In this document: positions 22,091 to 32,612 of the stretch, in pieces
How the letters are laid out: each line of letters starts with the position of its first letter
Numbering within the stretch: the first letter of the stretch is position 1
Origin: Adiantum capillus-veneris
Lineage: Eukaryota > Streptophyta > Polypodiopsida > Polypodiales > Pteridaceae
Assembly (NCBI GenBank): GCA_014529385.2
Contig: CM043963.1
Span: forward strand, 104,078,912 to 104,142,911
DNA length: 64,000 nucleotides
Direction: 5' to 3'
Notes under the pieces: generated by a model
The model's input: the letters and a program-made list of their open reading frames with translations, nothing else
Told to the model about the DNA's origin: nothing
Database searches by the model: none
Program-made: the position numbers and the translations under genes

Positions 22091-23404
22091 CTAATCAGAC
22101 GTCTCATCGCGTCCAAGCGGCGTATCTGTGGGATTCTGCAAAAAAAGACAATAAGACAGTTTTCAGTAAATATAAACATATAACGACATTTATAAAACAA
22201 TACAAAAAATAAAAAAGAGTAAACCCTAATACTAACCATGCCGTCGCGAGAACTGAGAATGTCCATCAGGGCGTTTAAGCCCTTCCTGCCTGCGTACTCG
22301 CGCTCGTACGGTGTGGGATCACGTCCTATCATCGACCACTGTCAAAACATACAAAGATTTCATTATGTTAGAACTAAAAAACTCATAAACCCTAAACTAT
22401 CGAACATGCATAAAGAGCAATGTGAGAAGACTTACAAAATTGTCCTCAAATGATGCCCATCCACCGCTCCCCAAGTGGTGCGAGCTCCCTGCCTCTACTC
22501 GCGCTCTGGCTACATCCTTTTGTTGCTTCCACTTGTCGGGATTCTCGCGCGCTGCTTTCTTCGCATTCTTCCAATCTTCTTTGGCCAGCCAATCTGGCCT
22601 ATTCCACCCATTCTTGATTGCTTTTTGCACTTCGGAACGCTTGTGTTTGCAGTATTCGCGCATTCGAATCTTCATCAGGTCTTCATTGAAGCGCTGATCC
22701 CGTGTTGGAACGGGAAACTCATCATGAAGTATGCTGATGACTCTGTTTTTTAAATCACTTGGTACTTCACTCCATTTGTTTAGTATATAGTGTCTAAACA
22801 GCTGATAGCAAAGACCACGCATGCGTGAGATCACCTTCTTGCCGTCATCATCCATGATGATGCCGCCGCTGATGTCGACGGAGTAAGGCAAGCCCTCTGG
22901 CCGGTGACGCGTGAACCTGGGTGTCCCGGCAGGGGTCTCTAGCGGCGTGTCGATGGGGGTACGGACGTCAGGTGTCTCCACCGGCGTCTGGGCGCCGAAG
23001 CGAGGAGTGTCGAGTGGGGTGGCTCCTGGCGGAGTAGGTAGAGGTGTGTAGCTTCTAGGAACAGTCAGCCGTGCAAAACCTGGCGTAGATGGCGATGCTG
23101 TGGCTGGTGTGGGGGCGGGCAAAGAAGGGGAGGGTAAAGAGCCTCGTCGAACACGAGGCGGTGTGGAGGCATCGGTGGCGGAATCCCCACAACAACCGCC
23201 ACCGCCACCACTAGAGCGCCGGTGTCTAGACAAGTGTGACGCTCGTCTCGTCGACGCCGAAGCTTCAGAGCGCGCCGAATGCTCCGAAAGAGAGGGAGAT
23301 GCGGATGGTGTAGGAACGCGCGATGATGCGCCAGAGCGATGACGCTCCACGTACCACTGTCTCTGCTGCGGTGACAAAGAAGAAAGAAACTCCTCATCAT
23401 CCAT
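22091..23404 (-). CDS. tnpA-like plant transposase (Ptta/En/Spm type)
   Basis: Three coding exons on the minus strand: 23404-22436, 22338-22237 and 22135-22091, with GT-AG introns and phases that all agree, giving 371 residues. Residues 1-170 are Ser/Thr/Pro-rich and include a TPxxTP-type repeat (TPVETPDVRTPIDTPLETP). The conserved region (about 185-340) shows WSEVPSDLKNRVISILHDEF, YCKHKRSEVQKAI and RPDWLAKEDW, then HHLGSGGWASFEDNF. This is the plant transposase (Ptta/En/Spm, PF03004-like) domain, expected to bind subterminal repeats with the TNPD-type transposase. The start ATG lies 2 nt after a splice acceptor (AG at 23407-23408), implying a 5' UTR intron. No stop interrupts it. Confidence 0.75.
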
Positions 23405-23460
23405 ACCTGCATTAAACACACGAATATTTAAACTTAATATTGAATGAATAGAGTAGACAA

Positions 23461-23515
23461 TGACGCAAAGACCATTAAATACAATGACGTAATGACGCAT
23501 ATAAATACAATGACG
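23461..23515. promoter_or_regulatory. TGACG motif cluster upstream of the tnpA-like gene
   Basis: TGACG occurs at 23461, 23485, 23493 and 23511, within repeats of ATACAATGACG(C/T)AATGA. TGACG is the core of bZIP (TGA/as-1-like) sites. Its position between the two transposase genes suggests promoter elements; inferred. Confidence 0.35.
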
Positions 23516-23676
23516 CAATGAATCGAGTGATAAAAGAGGCAAGTCGAAAACTCAGAATTTTCAATCAAAAGATGTGAGCGCGAGTAGAAAAGAGCGTTAT
23601 ACACCATGGAAGCTACTTAGAGAGCCAGAGCTTTTACAGCACGGAGCAAAATTGTTCAAATACAATATTTGTGGCT

Positions 23677-26600
23677 TTAAGAGATCTCTCTCTCATCCTC
23701 GCATAACTCAGCATAACTTCCTATATCTATATAGAGCTCTCTGTTTAAACACATATCCTCTGTTTCATTTTGTAGCTCCTCTGCATGCACCCCATATAGA
23801 GTAGTAGCATCTTGATGCTCGTTTGGCGCCACCGCAGCGGCTTCTGATTGAGCATCTTCTCTGATCTCCTCCATTGATGTCGTTGTGATTGGTACATGGT
23901 AGCCTTCATACGTACTTGCACTACGAGGGGCTACCTCTATGACGTACCACCAGTTTGATGTAGACTTTGTAGGATGAAATACTACCTGCCAGAGCCACAT
24001 AACTTACATGAGAGCTTTCAAGCACATAACTTGTAAAAGGGGGATGTTAACTATTTATATACTTACTTGTTCACAATGCTCGGGTAGTACGAAAGTGTCT
24101 CTTAGGTCAGTCCATTTCTTAGTAGAATCCACCTCAAGAAAACCAGACTCTCCTCTACGCACAGTAGCGTTTCGACCCTCCATGATTATCTTAAACCATT
24201 GCACGTCGAACAAGTCGACAAAAAATCCTCTGTAATCGATCCTCAAAATCTCTTGCAGCGTGCCGAAGTAAGTGAGTTCCGCCACCACGGGATCTGCATC
24301 AGAGGAACGTCGTCGACTAGACTGTTCAAATTTTGCCATGATTCCACAATCTTGAGTAAAACGCTTTTTGTCGATTCGTTCCACCCTAAAATGTCGACCT
24401 TTACACCATGCTGCTGTGTATGACTTATACTACAACGAACAAAGATTATGAGTGGCCGTTCAAACGTTTATAAATAAAGTCACTTGCTAGTCGTACATTG
24501 CAAACTTACCTTGGTCGCGCAACCCCGAGAGTATTCCCACTCTTCTTCAGTCACTTCGTCACCGCATTGTTGTGCGCTTTTCAATTGGTTGTGCAACCAT
24601 CTTAAGCTCATGAAGGTTGGTAGGCTCTCCAGAACCGCTGGATAGTGCATCGGTGGTCGTCTTCCCCGTCTCCACTCGATTCGTGCCCTTTGTCGCTCTT
24701 GCTTTGCATCCTCATATTGTGAAATCCACTTTTGGATCACTGGATTGTGAAGCATGCAAAATCGGTTGATTTTAGCCTCTAGATCTTCCGTCATCTTCTT
24801 CTCAACACCGAGATTGCACATGACAATCCCAGATATGCGCTCATCATCTATGGTTCGCCATAGCGTGTCCCGGGATTTATCAAATCCGTCTAGCCACTCT
24901 CCAATGTACACTAGGGACTCTGATACCAACCAACCTTCTGCCATGCTACCCTCCGGACGTGCCTTTTGACGCACATATCCCTTAAGCGTTTTCATGAAAC
25001 GCTCTAAGAAGAACATCCATCTGGAATGAACTGTGCCAGCTATTTCCACCTCATCAACTATGTGAACAAGAAGATGCACCTGAATGGTTAGTATTGTAGT
25101 AGGAAAATGTTTCTCAAACATGCACACAAGCTCCGCAGCATTTAGTTTGGCGAATGGTATGGAGTCTACGTCGATCTCCTTTTGTGAGATCCATTGCACC
25201 AGCTTTGCAAGTTTGTAGATTGTGTTACGGATGTCGAGAGACAAACATCCCTCAATGGCAACCGGTAAAATAAACTGTAAAGTATGTGCAGTAATGATAT
25301 TAAAGTCCACATTTTATGCAATGATATTAAAGTCCACTATGAACGTACCTGACACATTTTATGCCAATCGTGTGACTTCAAACCGGTAAGCTTTCCTTCT
25401 TTAGTAAAACACATTCGGAGCGAGTGCATTACGCCAGTGGGGGTCCGAAAAGATCGAATGGCCTCTTTTACTTTGCGTTCTTGGGCTCCTGTGAAAATCC
25501 ATGGTGCTTTAGGAAGTTTTATCGATCCATCAGACGCTGTTTGCGGCCAATATTGCTCCATACGATCCACATTTCTAAGGTCAACTCTGGCTCCCAAAGT
25601 ATCTTTCTTGCCGGTCAAATGGTCCCATAGTAGATTACCCACATTCTTGAATATGTGCATTGGATCGAGCAAGTGATTGATCACGAGTCGGGGCCAGTAT
25701 GGTAACTCGTACCATAGAGATAGTCTCTTCATCCCTGGAGGCAATCCGTCATCGCACATCTCCTTCTGCTCTAACCATGCTTGTGCAGACATCCTTGGTG
25801 GCTCTCTTCCCAAAAAGCCGTCGCGTAACACATGATTCTCCGGAAGATACGCTTGATGACCTTCGTAGATTTGCTTCTTCAGTGAGGATGCCCTACGTGC
25901 ATTCAGTCTAGGTCCACATGTGACACATGCTCTGTATCCGCTTGTTTGAAGCCCTGCATGTATACACATGATAATAGATCAACTATGGGGAAAAACAAGA
26001 TTTACAGTGTCTGAGTGAGGAGTGTCAATAGATCACCTGAGCATTCTGTTAGCCCGGGATAGTCATGCATGGTCCACATTAGAATACCTCTGATCAAAGC
26101 ATTCCGTCGTCCTGTGTGTCGGCTCATATCCACCACCTCTATGCCAATCCACAATTGTTGTAGCTCTTCCAATAGTGGACGAAGATACACATCCATATTC
26201 CCCACTTTATATCGCCGTGGCACAATCAAGCTTAGCCATAGGTGCCCCTTCTTCGTAGTCAACCACGGGGGAATGTTGTAGTTGACGATGACAACGGGCC
26301 ATACACTGTAAGATGTTGATCTTTGACCAAATGGATTTACGCCATCCATAGCCAGGCCTAAGCGCAAATTTCGAGCTTCCCTGGCAAAATCCGACCATGT
26401 TCCATCTATATGTTTCCAGGCTGCGCAATCTGCAGGAATTCGTAGCACACCATCCGAAGATTTATTCTCCTCATGCCATGATGCTAGGGCGGCCATGGAC
26501 TTACATTCGAAGAAATGCTTGATGCGAGGAAGCAAAGGAAAATGTCGCAAAACCTTTTGTGGAATTTTTGTCCCGTGGAGATCTACTCGATATCTTTCGG

Positions 26601-27405
26601 AATCACATTTCGGACACTTCTCCATGTCTGTGTATTCCCCTCTGAAAAGAATGCAGTCATTAGGACAAGCGTGGATAGAATTGTAATCCATCCCCAAGTT
26701 TCGCAAAATCTTTCGTGCTTCATCTCGGGAATCTGGCATCACATTGTCAGCTGGTAGAATGTGCTCTTTCAGCAATCTACACAACATAAAATAATGATAC
26801 AGTCGTGTAAAAATCTATCAGATCATTATACATTTAGAGTTCTATTAAAGTAAACTAATTGTAATAGATCACCTGAAAAGCGCTGTGACGCTAGTGTCAC
26901 TCCATCCAAACTTTGCCTGCATGTTGAGAAGAACCAGGAGTGCTTTCAATCTAGACATACGTGCTCCATTATACAATGACGTATCGGCTTCACTTTTCAT
27001 ATCATCATAGATAAGCCTTTCTGAATCCATGATCGTCTCGATCATTTCATCAATCTCGGGCTCAAACATTGCCTCGTTGGGAATGTGCTCTGCATGATCA
27101 TCCCCCGAGATGTCAGAGGGTACATCTTGTGGCCTCACATATGCTGCTTGACCAAAGCGCCTGCGAATACGTCTATTGGGTTGCAAGATTGCTGCTTGTT
27201 GGCCAGCGTCAGAGTCCGACGAGTTATAATTGGCAACAACTCGATCTATAATAGATGGATCGAACTCGCCAAATTCGCGAACGTGCTACAAAGAAACACG
27301 TCTTGTCCGTCGCACAGCATGCTTGCATTGATTACAAGGACATAAGACCCTCGTTGAGAGATAGGTGTTTCGGTTGGACGGTCCCACATCCTCGTCGCTA
27401 CTCAT
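23677..27405 (-). pseudogene. tnpD-like CACTA transposase, one premature stop
   Basis: Six exons on the minus strand: 27405-26873, 26776-26037, 25953-25349, 25274-24510, 24429-24067 and 23985-23677. All introns are GT-AG, 74-96 bp, with consistent phases, giving 1,104 residues. Domains in order: N-terminal transposase-associated region (CPCNQCK); tnp2 transposase (YNSIHACPNDCILF; LAMDGVNPFG; LPYWPRLVINHLLDPMHIFK, with likely catalytic Asp residues; GLKSHDWHKMCQ); DUF4218-like (HSRWMFFLERFMKTLKGYV, RPEGSMAEG); DUF4216-like (YFGTLQEILRIDYRGFFVDL). It should cut and join the element ends. The only visible lesion is TAG at codon 40 (27286-27288), after which the frame stays open. A downstream start or recent inactivation is possible. 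Confidence 0.82.
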
Positions 27406-27465
27406 AATGAGGATAAAAAACTTATAACCTGGACAACAAATTTAATATTCTATTGGAATTCTTCG

Positions 27466-27505
<40 letters not shown>

Positions 27506-27889
27506 ACCTCACATTCTCTAGTCATGTCCAATCCCCGCACACCTCGGTCTAGAGGTGAACGGAGATCAGAACCACCGGGTTATAATCTCGTCTTTATTGG
27601 TCAATACCTATATTTGTGGGTACAAGAAATCTACACACCCACGTCTACATGATACTGCATGTAGTGGACAAAATCCCTTTGCCTCTTCTCTAGCTGTAGC
27701 ACTTCACTTCATCTTAACATCTTTTCACAGTAGATCTTTTCACTGTTCGTCTAACTCTAAACCCTAAACCGTAAGTAATTCTTGCGTGGACTCGATCTAA
27801 CGTAAATAAGCATAAATCTAAATAAACGTAAATCTAACTAAAAATAAAGCTAAATCTAATTTAACGTAAGTCTAATGACTAGAGGTTGT
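27406..27889. other. Upstream region of the CACTA transposase with a TC repeat
   Basis: TC microsatellite at about 27467-27502, then unremarkable DNA. No gene seen. Probably the promoter and 5' UTR side of the transposase gene. Confidence 0.5.
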
Positions 27890-28177
27890 TTAGATGGTCA
27901 TTGTGTCGGGGATGTAGTGACTCTTGCCGCCCTGAAGATCCACCTTCTTCCCTATCTTCTGAAGACATTTCACCAGTACTTTTGGATCTACGGAGCCCAC
28001 CATGAGTGAAGGCAGCAATACCCTATATTCCATTGAGGGCTTTCTTCACCCGCTTCATGCAGGCATCGCAGTCTATGGAGACCCGCATCTAATCTAATAT
28101 AACATAAATCTAAATCTAGCTTAAATAAATGTAAATCTAGTTAAAAATAAACCTAAATCTAATTTAATGTAAGTCTA
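27820..28177. repeat. 55-bp direct repeats flanking the HMA fragment
   Basis: 27820-27874 and 28123-28177 are A/T-rich direct repeats with 5 differences in 55 bp. They both end TAAGTCTA and are built of TAAATCTAA words. They bracket the captured HMA fragment. Confidence 0.65.
27890..28088 (-). pseudogene. Captured HMA (HIPP-like) fragment inside the CACTA
   Basis: The minus strand from 28088 encodes MRVSIDCDACMKRVKKALNG, which carries the CxxC metal-binding motif of the heavy-metal-associated fold. After a stop and a one-base frame change the second half follows (VDPKVLVKCLQKIGKKVDL), as in plant HIPP or copper-chaperone proteins, ending at TAA 27890-27892. An AG acceptor-like dinucleotide directly precedes 28088, so it looks like one exon of a host gene. 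It lies between the transposase gene and the right end of the CACTA, in the same orientation. The frame change and stop make it non-functional as a protein. Confidence 0.65.
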
Positions 28178-28654
28178 CATATAACCCAATCTTTAACGTC
28201 TTTTAAGATAGTTTCCTACGACGTTATAACTCTCTTCTTCCTGTGTGTGTGCGCGTGTGTGCCAATAAAAAGAGATAAATGGTATAACCTTTCTATCACC
28301 CATGCCAAGTATGATAGATTGATTATGCCATTTCCCTCTTGAATAATAGGTCTTCAGTTCAACTCCTCGTCGGCTAGATCTTTAGGTCTTTTAATTTTAA
28401 TTAGTTTCCTACGACGCTCCCTTAGTTTCTCTTTCTTTCTCTCTCAATGTGTGTGCGTTTTTTTGGATCGTATGCATGTTTTCTTTCTCTTTTCCTCTCT
28501 CAATGTGTGCGTTTTTTGTTTATGCATGTTCTCTCTCTCTTTTCCTCTCTCAATGCGTGCGTTTTTTGTTTATGCATGCTCTCTCTCTCTTTTTCTCTCT
28601 CAATGTGTGTGTGCATTCTTTGTTTATGTATGTGTGTGCGTTTTTGTTTTTGTT

Positions 28655-28716
<62 letters not shown>

Positions 28717-28834
28717 AACACTATGTGTGTGTGTGTATGTGTGTGTGTGAGAGAGAGAGAGAGGGAGAGAGAAAGAGGGGAAGGGAACATGAGAATGAGG
28801 AGAGGGAAGGAGCATACCTGGCTCTCCTTCCTCT

Positions 28835-28884
<50 letters not shown>

Positions 28885-28947
28885 AGAAGAAAAGAGAGAG
28901 AGAGAGAGAGAGAGTGAGGGAGAGCGTTACCTGCTCTTTGCTTGAGG
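28178..28947. repeat. Microsatellite-rich right arm of the CACTA
   Basis: Long CT run (about 28659-28713), GT/GA runs (28721-28770, 28841-28920) and repeated TCTCTCAATG(T/C)GTGCGTTTTT units near 28440-28600. Long Cys/Leu/Ser or Arg/Glu ORFs here come from the repeats. Confidence 0.75.
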
Positions 28948-28988
28948 GCGCCGAAAAACTCAGATCTGAGATCTGAGTTTTTGGGCGC
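28948..28988. repeat. 41-bp near-perfect palindrome
   Basis: AAAAACTCAGATCT at 28954 meets its inverted copy across one central base (28954-28982), and GCGCC/GGCGC extend the arms to 28948-28988. It could fold into a strong hairpin. Confidence 0.85.
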
Positions 28989-29014
28989 GCTCGGTTATTT
29001 TTTTTACCCCAGCT

Positions 29015-29132
29015 GGCGTCGCTATGAGCGTCGCTATAAGCGTCGCTATGAGCGTCGCTATAAGCGTCGCAAATTTACAAATAAATTTGCGACGCTCATA
29101 GCGACGCTTATAGCGACGCTCATAGCGACGCC
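29015..29132. repeat. Long inverted repeat of GCGTCGCTAT units near the CACTA right end
   Basis: Left arm 29015-29077 consists of alternating GCGTCGCTATGA/GCGTCGCTATAA units ending AAATTTA. Right arm 29082-29132 is the exact inverse except that it has one 12-bp unit fewer. The loop is 4 bp. These are the subterminal repeats of the CACTA, arranged as a hairpin. Confidence 0.88.
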
Positions 29133-29162
29133 GGGAAATTTTTTTTTGAGCGTCGCTAATAT

Positions 29163-29180
29163 GAAGAGCCTCTTGTAGTG
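29163..29180 (-). repeat. CACTA right terminal inverted repeat
   Basis: The minus strand reads CACTACAAGAGGCTCTTC, the classic start of plant CACTA elements. Confidence 0.85.
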
Positions 29181-30955
29181 GAGGATCATAAGCAATTTTC
29201 TCGTCGTGGTCACACTTCCAGAGACCTTGCAATGTCATATGATTTGGATAAGGAGCTTCGTCAAATTCCCGAGCTTAGTCACATGGTCTAGAGGTACTTT
29301 GTGGTTTGGGATGGGAATCATAGATTGGAGGCATGGATGCGATGGATGAACGAGAACGACATCCCAAATGAAAAGGCACCAAAGGTGTAGTGCCTTCTTG
29401 TTGATTCTCAACCCCATGAGACAACAAAGTTTCTATTGGTTTTGGGAATGATCAATAGGTAGGTCCAATTGTTTTTTAGCGAATGTAAATGCATCTTATT
29501 TTTTTGACAATGTAAATTACATTTGAGTGTTAAACAGGGTCACAAGGGTTTCAGTGCCTCACATAGCTACGCATGATATATTCATGATGAGAAAACAGGG
29601 TTGGCAGACCCTACTTCACTCGTGCAGAAATTTCCGAAAAGAGCGCGTCTGGCAGTAGAAAGGGCTTTGAATTTTAGGGGTCCAAACAAATCAAAGTGAC
29701 TAAAATTGCTAATGGCTGTTCTTGCGCAACTCATTTGGAAGGTATGCTTGGAACCAATGCTAAATGAGAATATGTTTTGATTGCAAAATCTTATTATGTG
29801 TATTTTGATTGTGTCCTTGGTAAATGATAGGAAGAGTTCGATGCTATGTATAGTAGTAAAACGAAAGGGCTGCCGTCAAAAGGGAGTTTTGACTACGAGT
29901 TGGCACCTGACGCATACGAGGAAAGCATCAATATAGCGCTATTTCAAACAAAGAAATATCTCATGCGCAAAGGGCTTGAGATAGCAACCATTGCAAATCT
30001 AGAGAATGGCAACGGTTTCTTCCAAAAATGTATATCATTTACAGGTTGGGGCAAGAAGACCACCAAAATGACACCCTCGAGAGTGGCAGAGGTTGTGCGT
30101 GCACGCATTAGACCGAAAGAGTAAGTAAATATCATTTAAATCATTCGATATCTTTCTCTTTTGATTATGTCACAATGAAAAACAAATCTTGCTTTTCCTT
30201 TGCTAGGAAGTGCCGCTTGATTGATTTTCTCCAAGCTAGTGATGCATCCTTGAAGGAGAATGGCATAGGATTGACGGAGAAGGATTGGATCCAATGGCTT
30301 CGATATCACGCGTATTGGTGGCAATTGGAAAAGTTAAATTTAGTGATTATGTGCACAAGCTAGCAATTTGTTGATAATCTAACTTGTGACCTATTATTTG
30401 CTGTAGAAGAGTGCTTAAAATGGCCAAGAAAATGGAGGGCGAGAATCATCATGTTGTTATCAAACATGAGAAGGCCGAAGAGCAGCATGGTTGCACACTT
30501 ACACACACATTACAAACATATAGACGGAACCACTTTTACAAAGCCTTCAAGAAGTGGGTGCACGGATCAAGTCCACACAAGATCCTGAAGAGCAACCCCA
30601 CTTTGCTTGCACGGCACAGCGCTTGTTGTACAAGTTTGACATCTTTGATTGACAAATTAAGAATGTAGTAGCATACACTGATCTTGTTCTCGGTGGCTCA
30701 AAACATTGTGGTCTATCTTGTAGATGGTGGAGAAATGCTCCTGTCTTCCCCATTCCCGAGCACCCGAAGTGATGGATGGTGCATGTCGAAGAGAGAGGAG
30801 ACGGGCTTATATCCTGACGCGTGGATAGACGACTTGAGGCCAAAAGGAGCGTGGCTCAAGTGTCCTTGGTGGCTGAATTATCCGGACAAGGAGTACCCAC
30901 CCAAAGAGGAAGTGCTATACATAGGTATCATACTATGTAGTTTTTACCTTTGTTG
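29181..30955 (+). pseudogene. 3' part of the interrupted unknown gene (several exons)
   Basis: The frame from 29181 (EDHKQFSRRGHTSRDLAMSY) is open, then shows RYFVVWDGNHRLEAWMRWMN with TAG stops on either side. Well-formed introns separate further exons: 29459-29537, 29742-29830, 30121-30206 and about 30343-30406. Later exons encode SFDYELAPDAYEESINIALF, EKDWIQWLRYHAYWWQLEKL and KGAWLKCPWWLNYPDKE. A last donor (GTATCA) follows exon end 30924, and the LTR begins 32 bp into that intron. DGNHR recalls the G-x-HR box of ParB/sulfiredoxin-like folds, but the family is not identified. Stops at several places and the lost 3' end make it a pseudogene. It may instead be another transposon gene. Confidence 0.5.
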
Positions 30956-31873
30956 TGGGACGCATGTCTAATCTCACCATCCTATCTTATTACAGTATTA
31001 GCGAGAACCACGATTAATTTGTCAAACCATGGGACGAAGCTGATTCGACTAGTGCATAGAGGCTACAAGAGGTTGTGAATCTCTCGGAAAACAACTAGCA
31101 ACTCGCATCTAACTCAAGCTATACTCAAGTGACTGAAATCACCAAAAGCCAATCGCTCATCGGCAAACAAATCACATCTGTTACAGCATCAAATGACATC
31201 CAAACGTAATGAATCTTCTAGTACAAGTTTATAAGACCTAATCACACATGCTTTTGGTCTCAAACCCCACTTTAGATCAAGTTCCAAAATTGCGATTATT
31301 AACAACAGTGGAATTTTTACCTAGTCGTTTTCAACCTAGAATGCATCTAAATGCTTAGTAATGATGACCCAATACCCCATCTATGCTTAGGTTTTGATTT
31401 AAAAGTGTAAACTCCTAGTTATGATGAAATTAGGCCGCGGGTCGGCGACGCCAAAAGCTACAAAATACCGTGATGTGTTTACGTCAATGCGTAGAGCTCT
31501 TACCAGCGGTTGCAATGCAGCAAACGTGACTGCAATGTGACAACCAGGGAGGAAGTAGGAAGCGCGAGAAGGAGAGAAGTGAGCATCGTTAGCTCACAAT
31601 GTGTATTTCTTATCCAAAACTTATAAAAAACTTACAAAAATTGGCTTTTATACCTTAGCCAAGGTTTTTGGGTGGTCAAAACTAATTATCTAGAGCTCTA
31701 CCAAAGCTGGGAATTGACTGGCTAATACAATTTGGAAGCTTATAGCCCCGGCTCATTAATTACAGAGTTTATCCGAGAAAATAGGAGTTACATTATTCCC
31801 AATTTATCAAAATAATAAATTTTCTACAAAGAGAACTTCGAAAAATGGTGTCCGTGTTAGCTTGCTGCTAACA
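30956..31873 (-). repeat. 3' LTR of unit C
   Basis: 918 bp, strongly similar to 54134-55053. Near 31290 it carries GCGATTATTAAC, half of the palindrome found in the internal arrays. Confidence 0.88.
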
Positions 31874-32612
31874 TTCCCCCCCTCCTTCGCCGGTGTCATC
31901 CCTTGACACAGCTTTATGGGCTGAAATAGTCTTCGGGCTGGCGAGGCGGTCTTTAAGCGCGTCTAGTGCCTTTTGGTATCTAATTCTTCTTTCTTTGTCG
32001 GGAACTTGCAAAAATTGCATTGTCACTTTATTCTTCAGCTCCATCGCTGAGTAGTCTACAAACCTGGATGTTAGGTTGTTGATCACCAGTGCAAATATCT
32101 TTGTTCGCCAGTTGAAGAATCCAGTGTAGAAAGCTTCTTCAATGGCCATCATATTATTTGATGGCAAGAACATGCATCTGGCATAGAAGCCGTAAAGGAG
32201 TTCTTCTGAAGGTTGACTACTCCGATCGTAGCATACGCCTTTTTTACCTTCTAAAAATGATAGCCATGGGACTCTTGTTTGCTCAAGCTCATTAAAAACT
32301 TGAATACATGTGAGCAGCATTCTGTAGATCTTATATAACATGGCGCAGGAGAGATCTGGTAGACTCTTGAAGAAAGACATGGCAATTGTTAGGGTTTTCA
32401 CCATGTATTCCTCTGTCACTTGTCCTCTCTCTGGAGCTGGCAGTCTGGGGAAGTAAAGACAAGTTGGCCCCTTCTTTGTCAATGCTTTGTGCTCTTGCCA
32501 TGTCCTTACTCTGGGTACAGGACAGAAGGTTGGATCTCTTTGAAGCACTGTAGGTGCTCTTGTGAACAGAATCAGGTATCTTGGATTCTAGTTCAGCCAG
32601 CTTAACCTCCAC
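31868..32612 (-). pseudogene. C-terminal part of the unit C accessory protein
   Basis: ORF 32548-31868 (226 codons) begins inside an older frame (32612 frame: MEVKLAELESKIPDS). It contains an aromatic- and Leu-rich globular region (LTIAMSFFKSLPDLSCAMLY; FYTGFFNWRTKIFALVINNL) and ends in a Gly-rich tail. Its stop codon lies in the first bases of the 3' LTR, so the polypurine tract (31874-31886) is also coding. I recognise no family. Confidence 0.45.
31874..31886 (-). promoter_or_regulatory. Polypurine tract of unit C
   Basis: The minus strand reads AGGAGGGGGGGAA immediately before the LTR start TGTTAGCAG. Confidence 0.75.

Larger units (their letters stand above)
21521..29180 (-). mobile_element. 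CACTA (En/Spm-type) DNA transposon
   Basis: The right end reads CACTACAAGAGGCTCTTC on the minus strand (29163-29180) and runs into repeated AGCGACGC/GCGTCGCT subterminal motifs. The left end has the same subterminal motifs (21521-21725) and the inner TIR words GCTCTT and TTAGCGACG, but the outermost CACTACAAGAG is missing. It carries a tnpA-like gene (22091-23404) and a tnpD-like transposase gene (23677-27405), both on the minus strand and both spliced. The 7.66 kb element sits inside a plus-strand gene. Confidence 0.85.

Noticed and set aside
27755-27772. Telomere-like CTAAACCCTAAACC
   Set aside because: Only two units; common in plant 5' UTRs; no array.
27890-28088. HMA region as an independent host gene
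   Set aside because: Only one exon-like piece with a frame change, inside the CACTA boundaries.
28447-28976. Overlapping Cys/Leu and Arg/Glu ORFs up to 175 codons
   Set aside because: Products of CT, GT and GA microsatellites.
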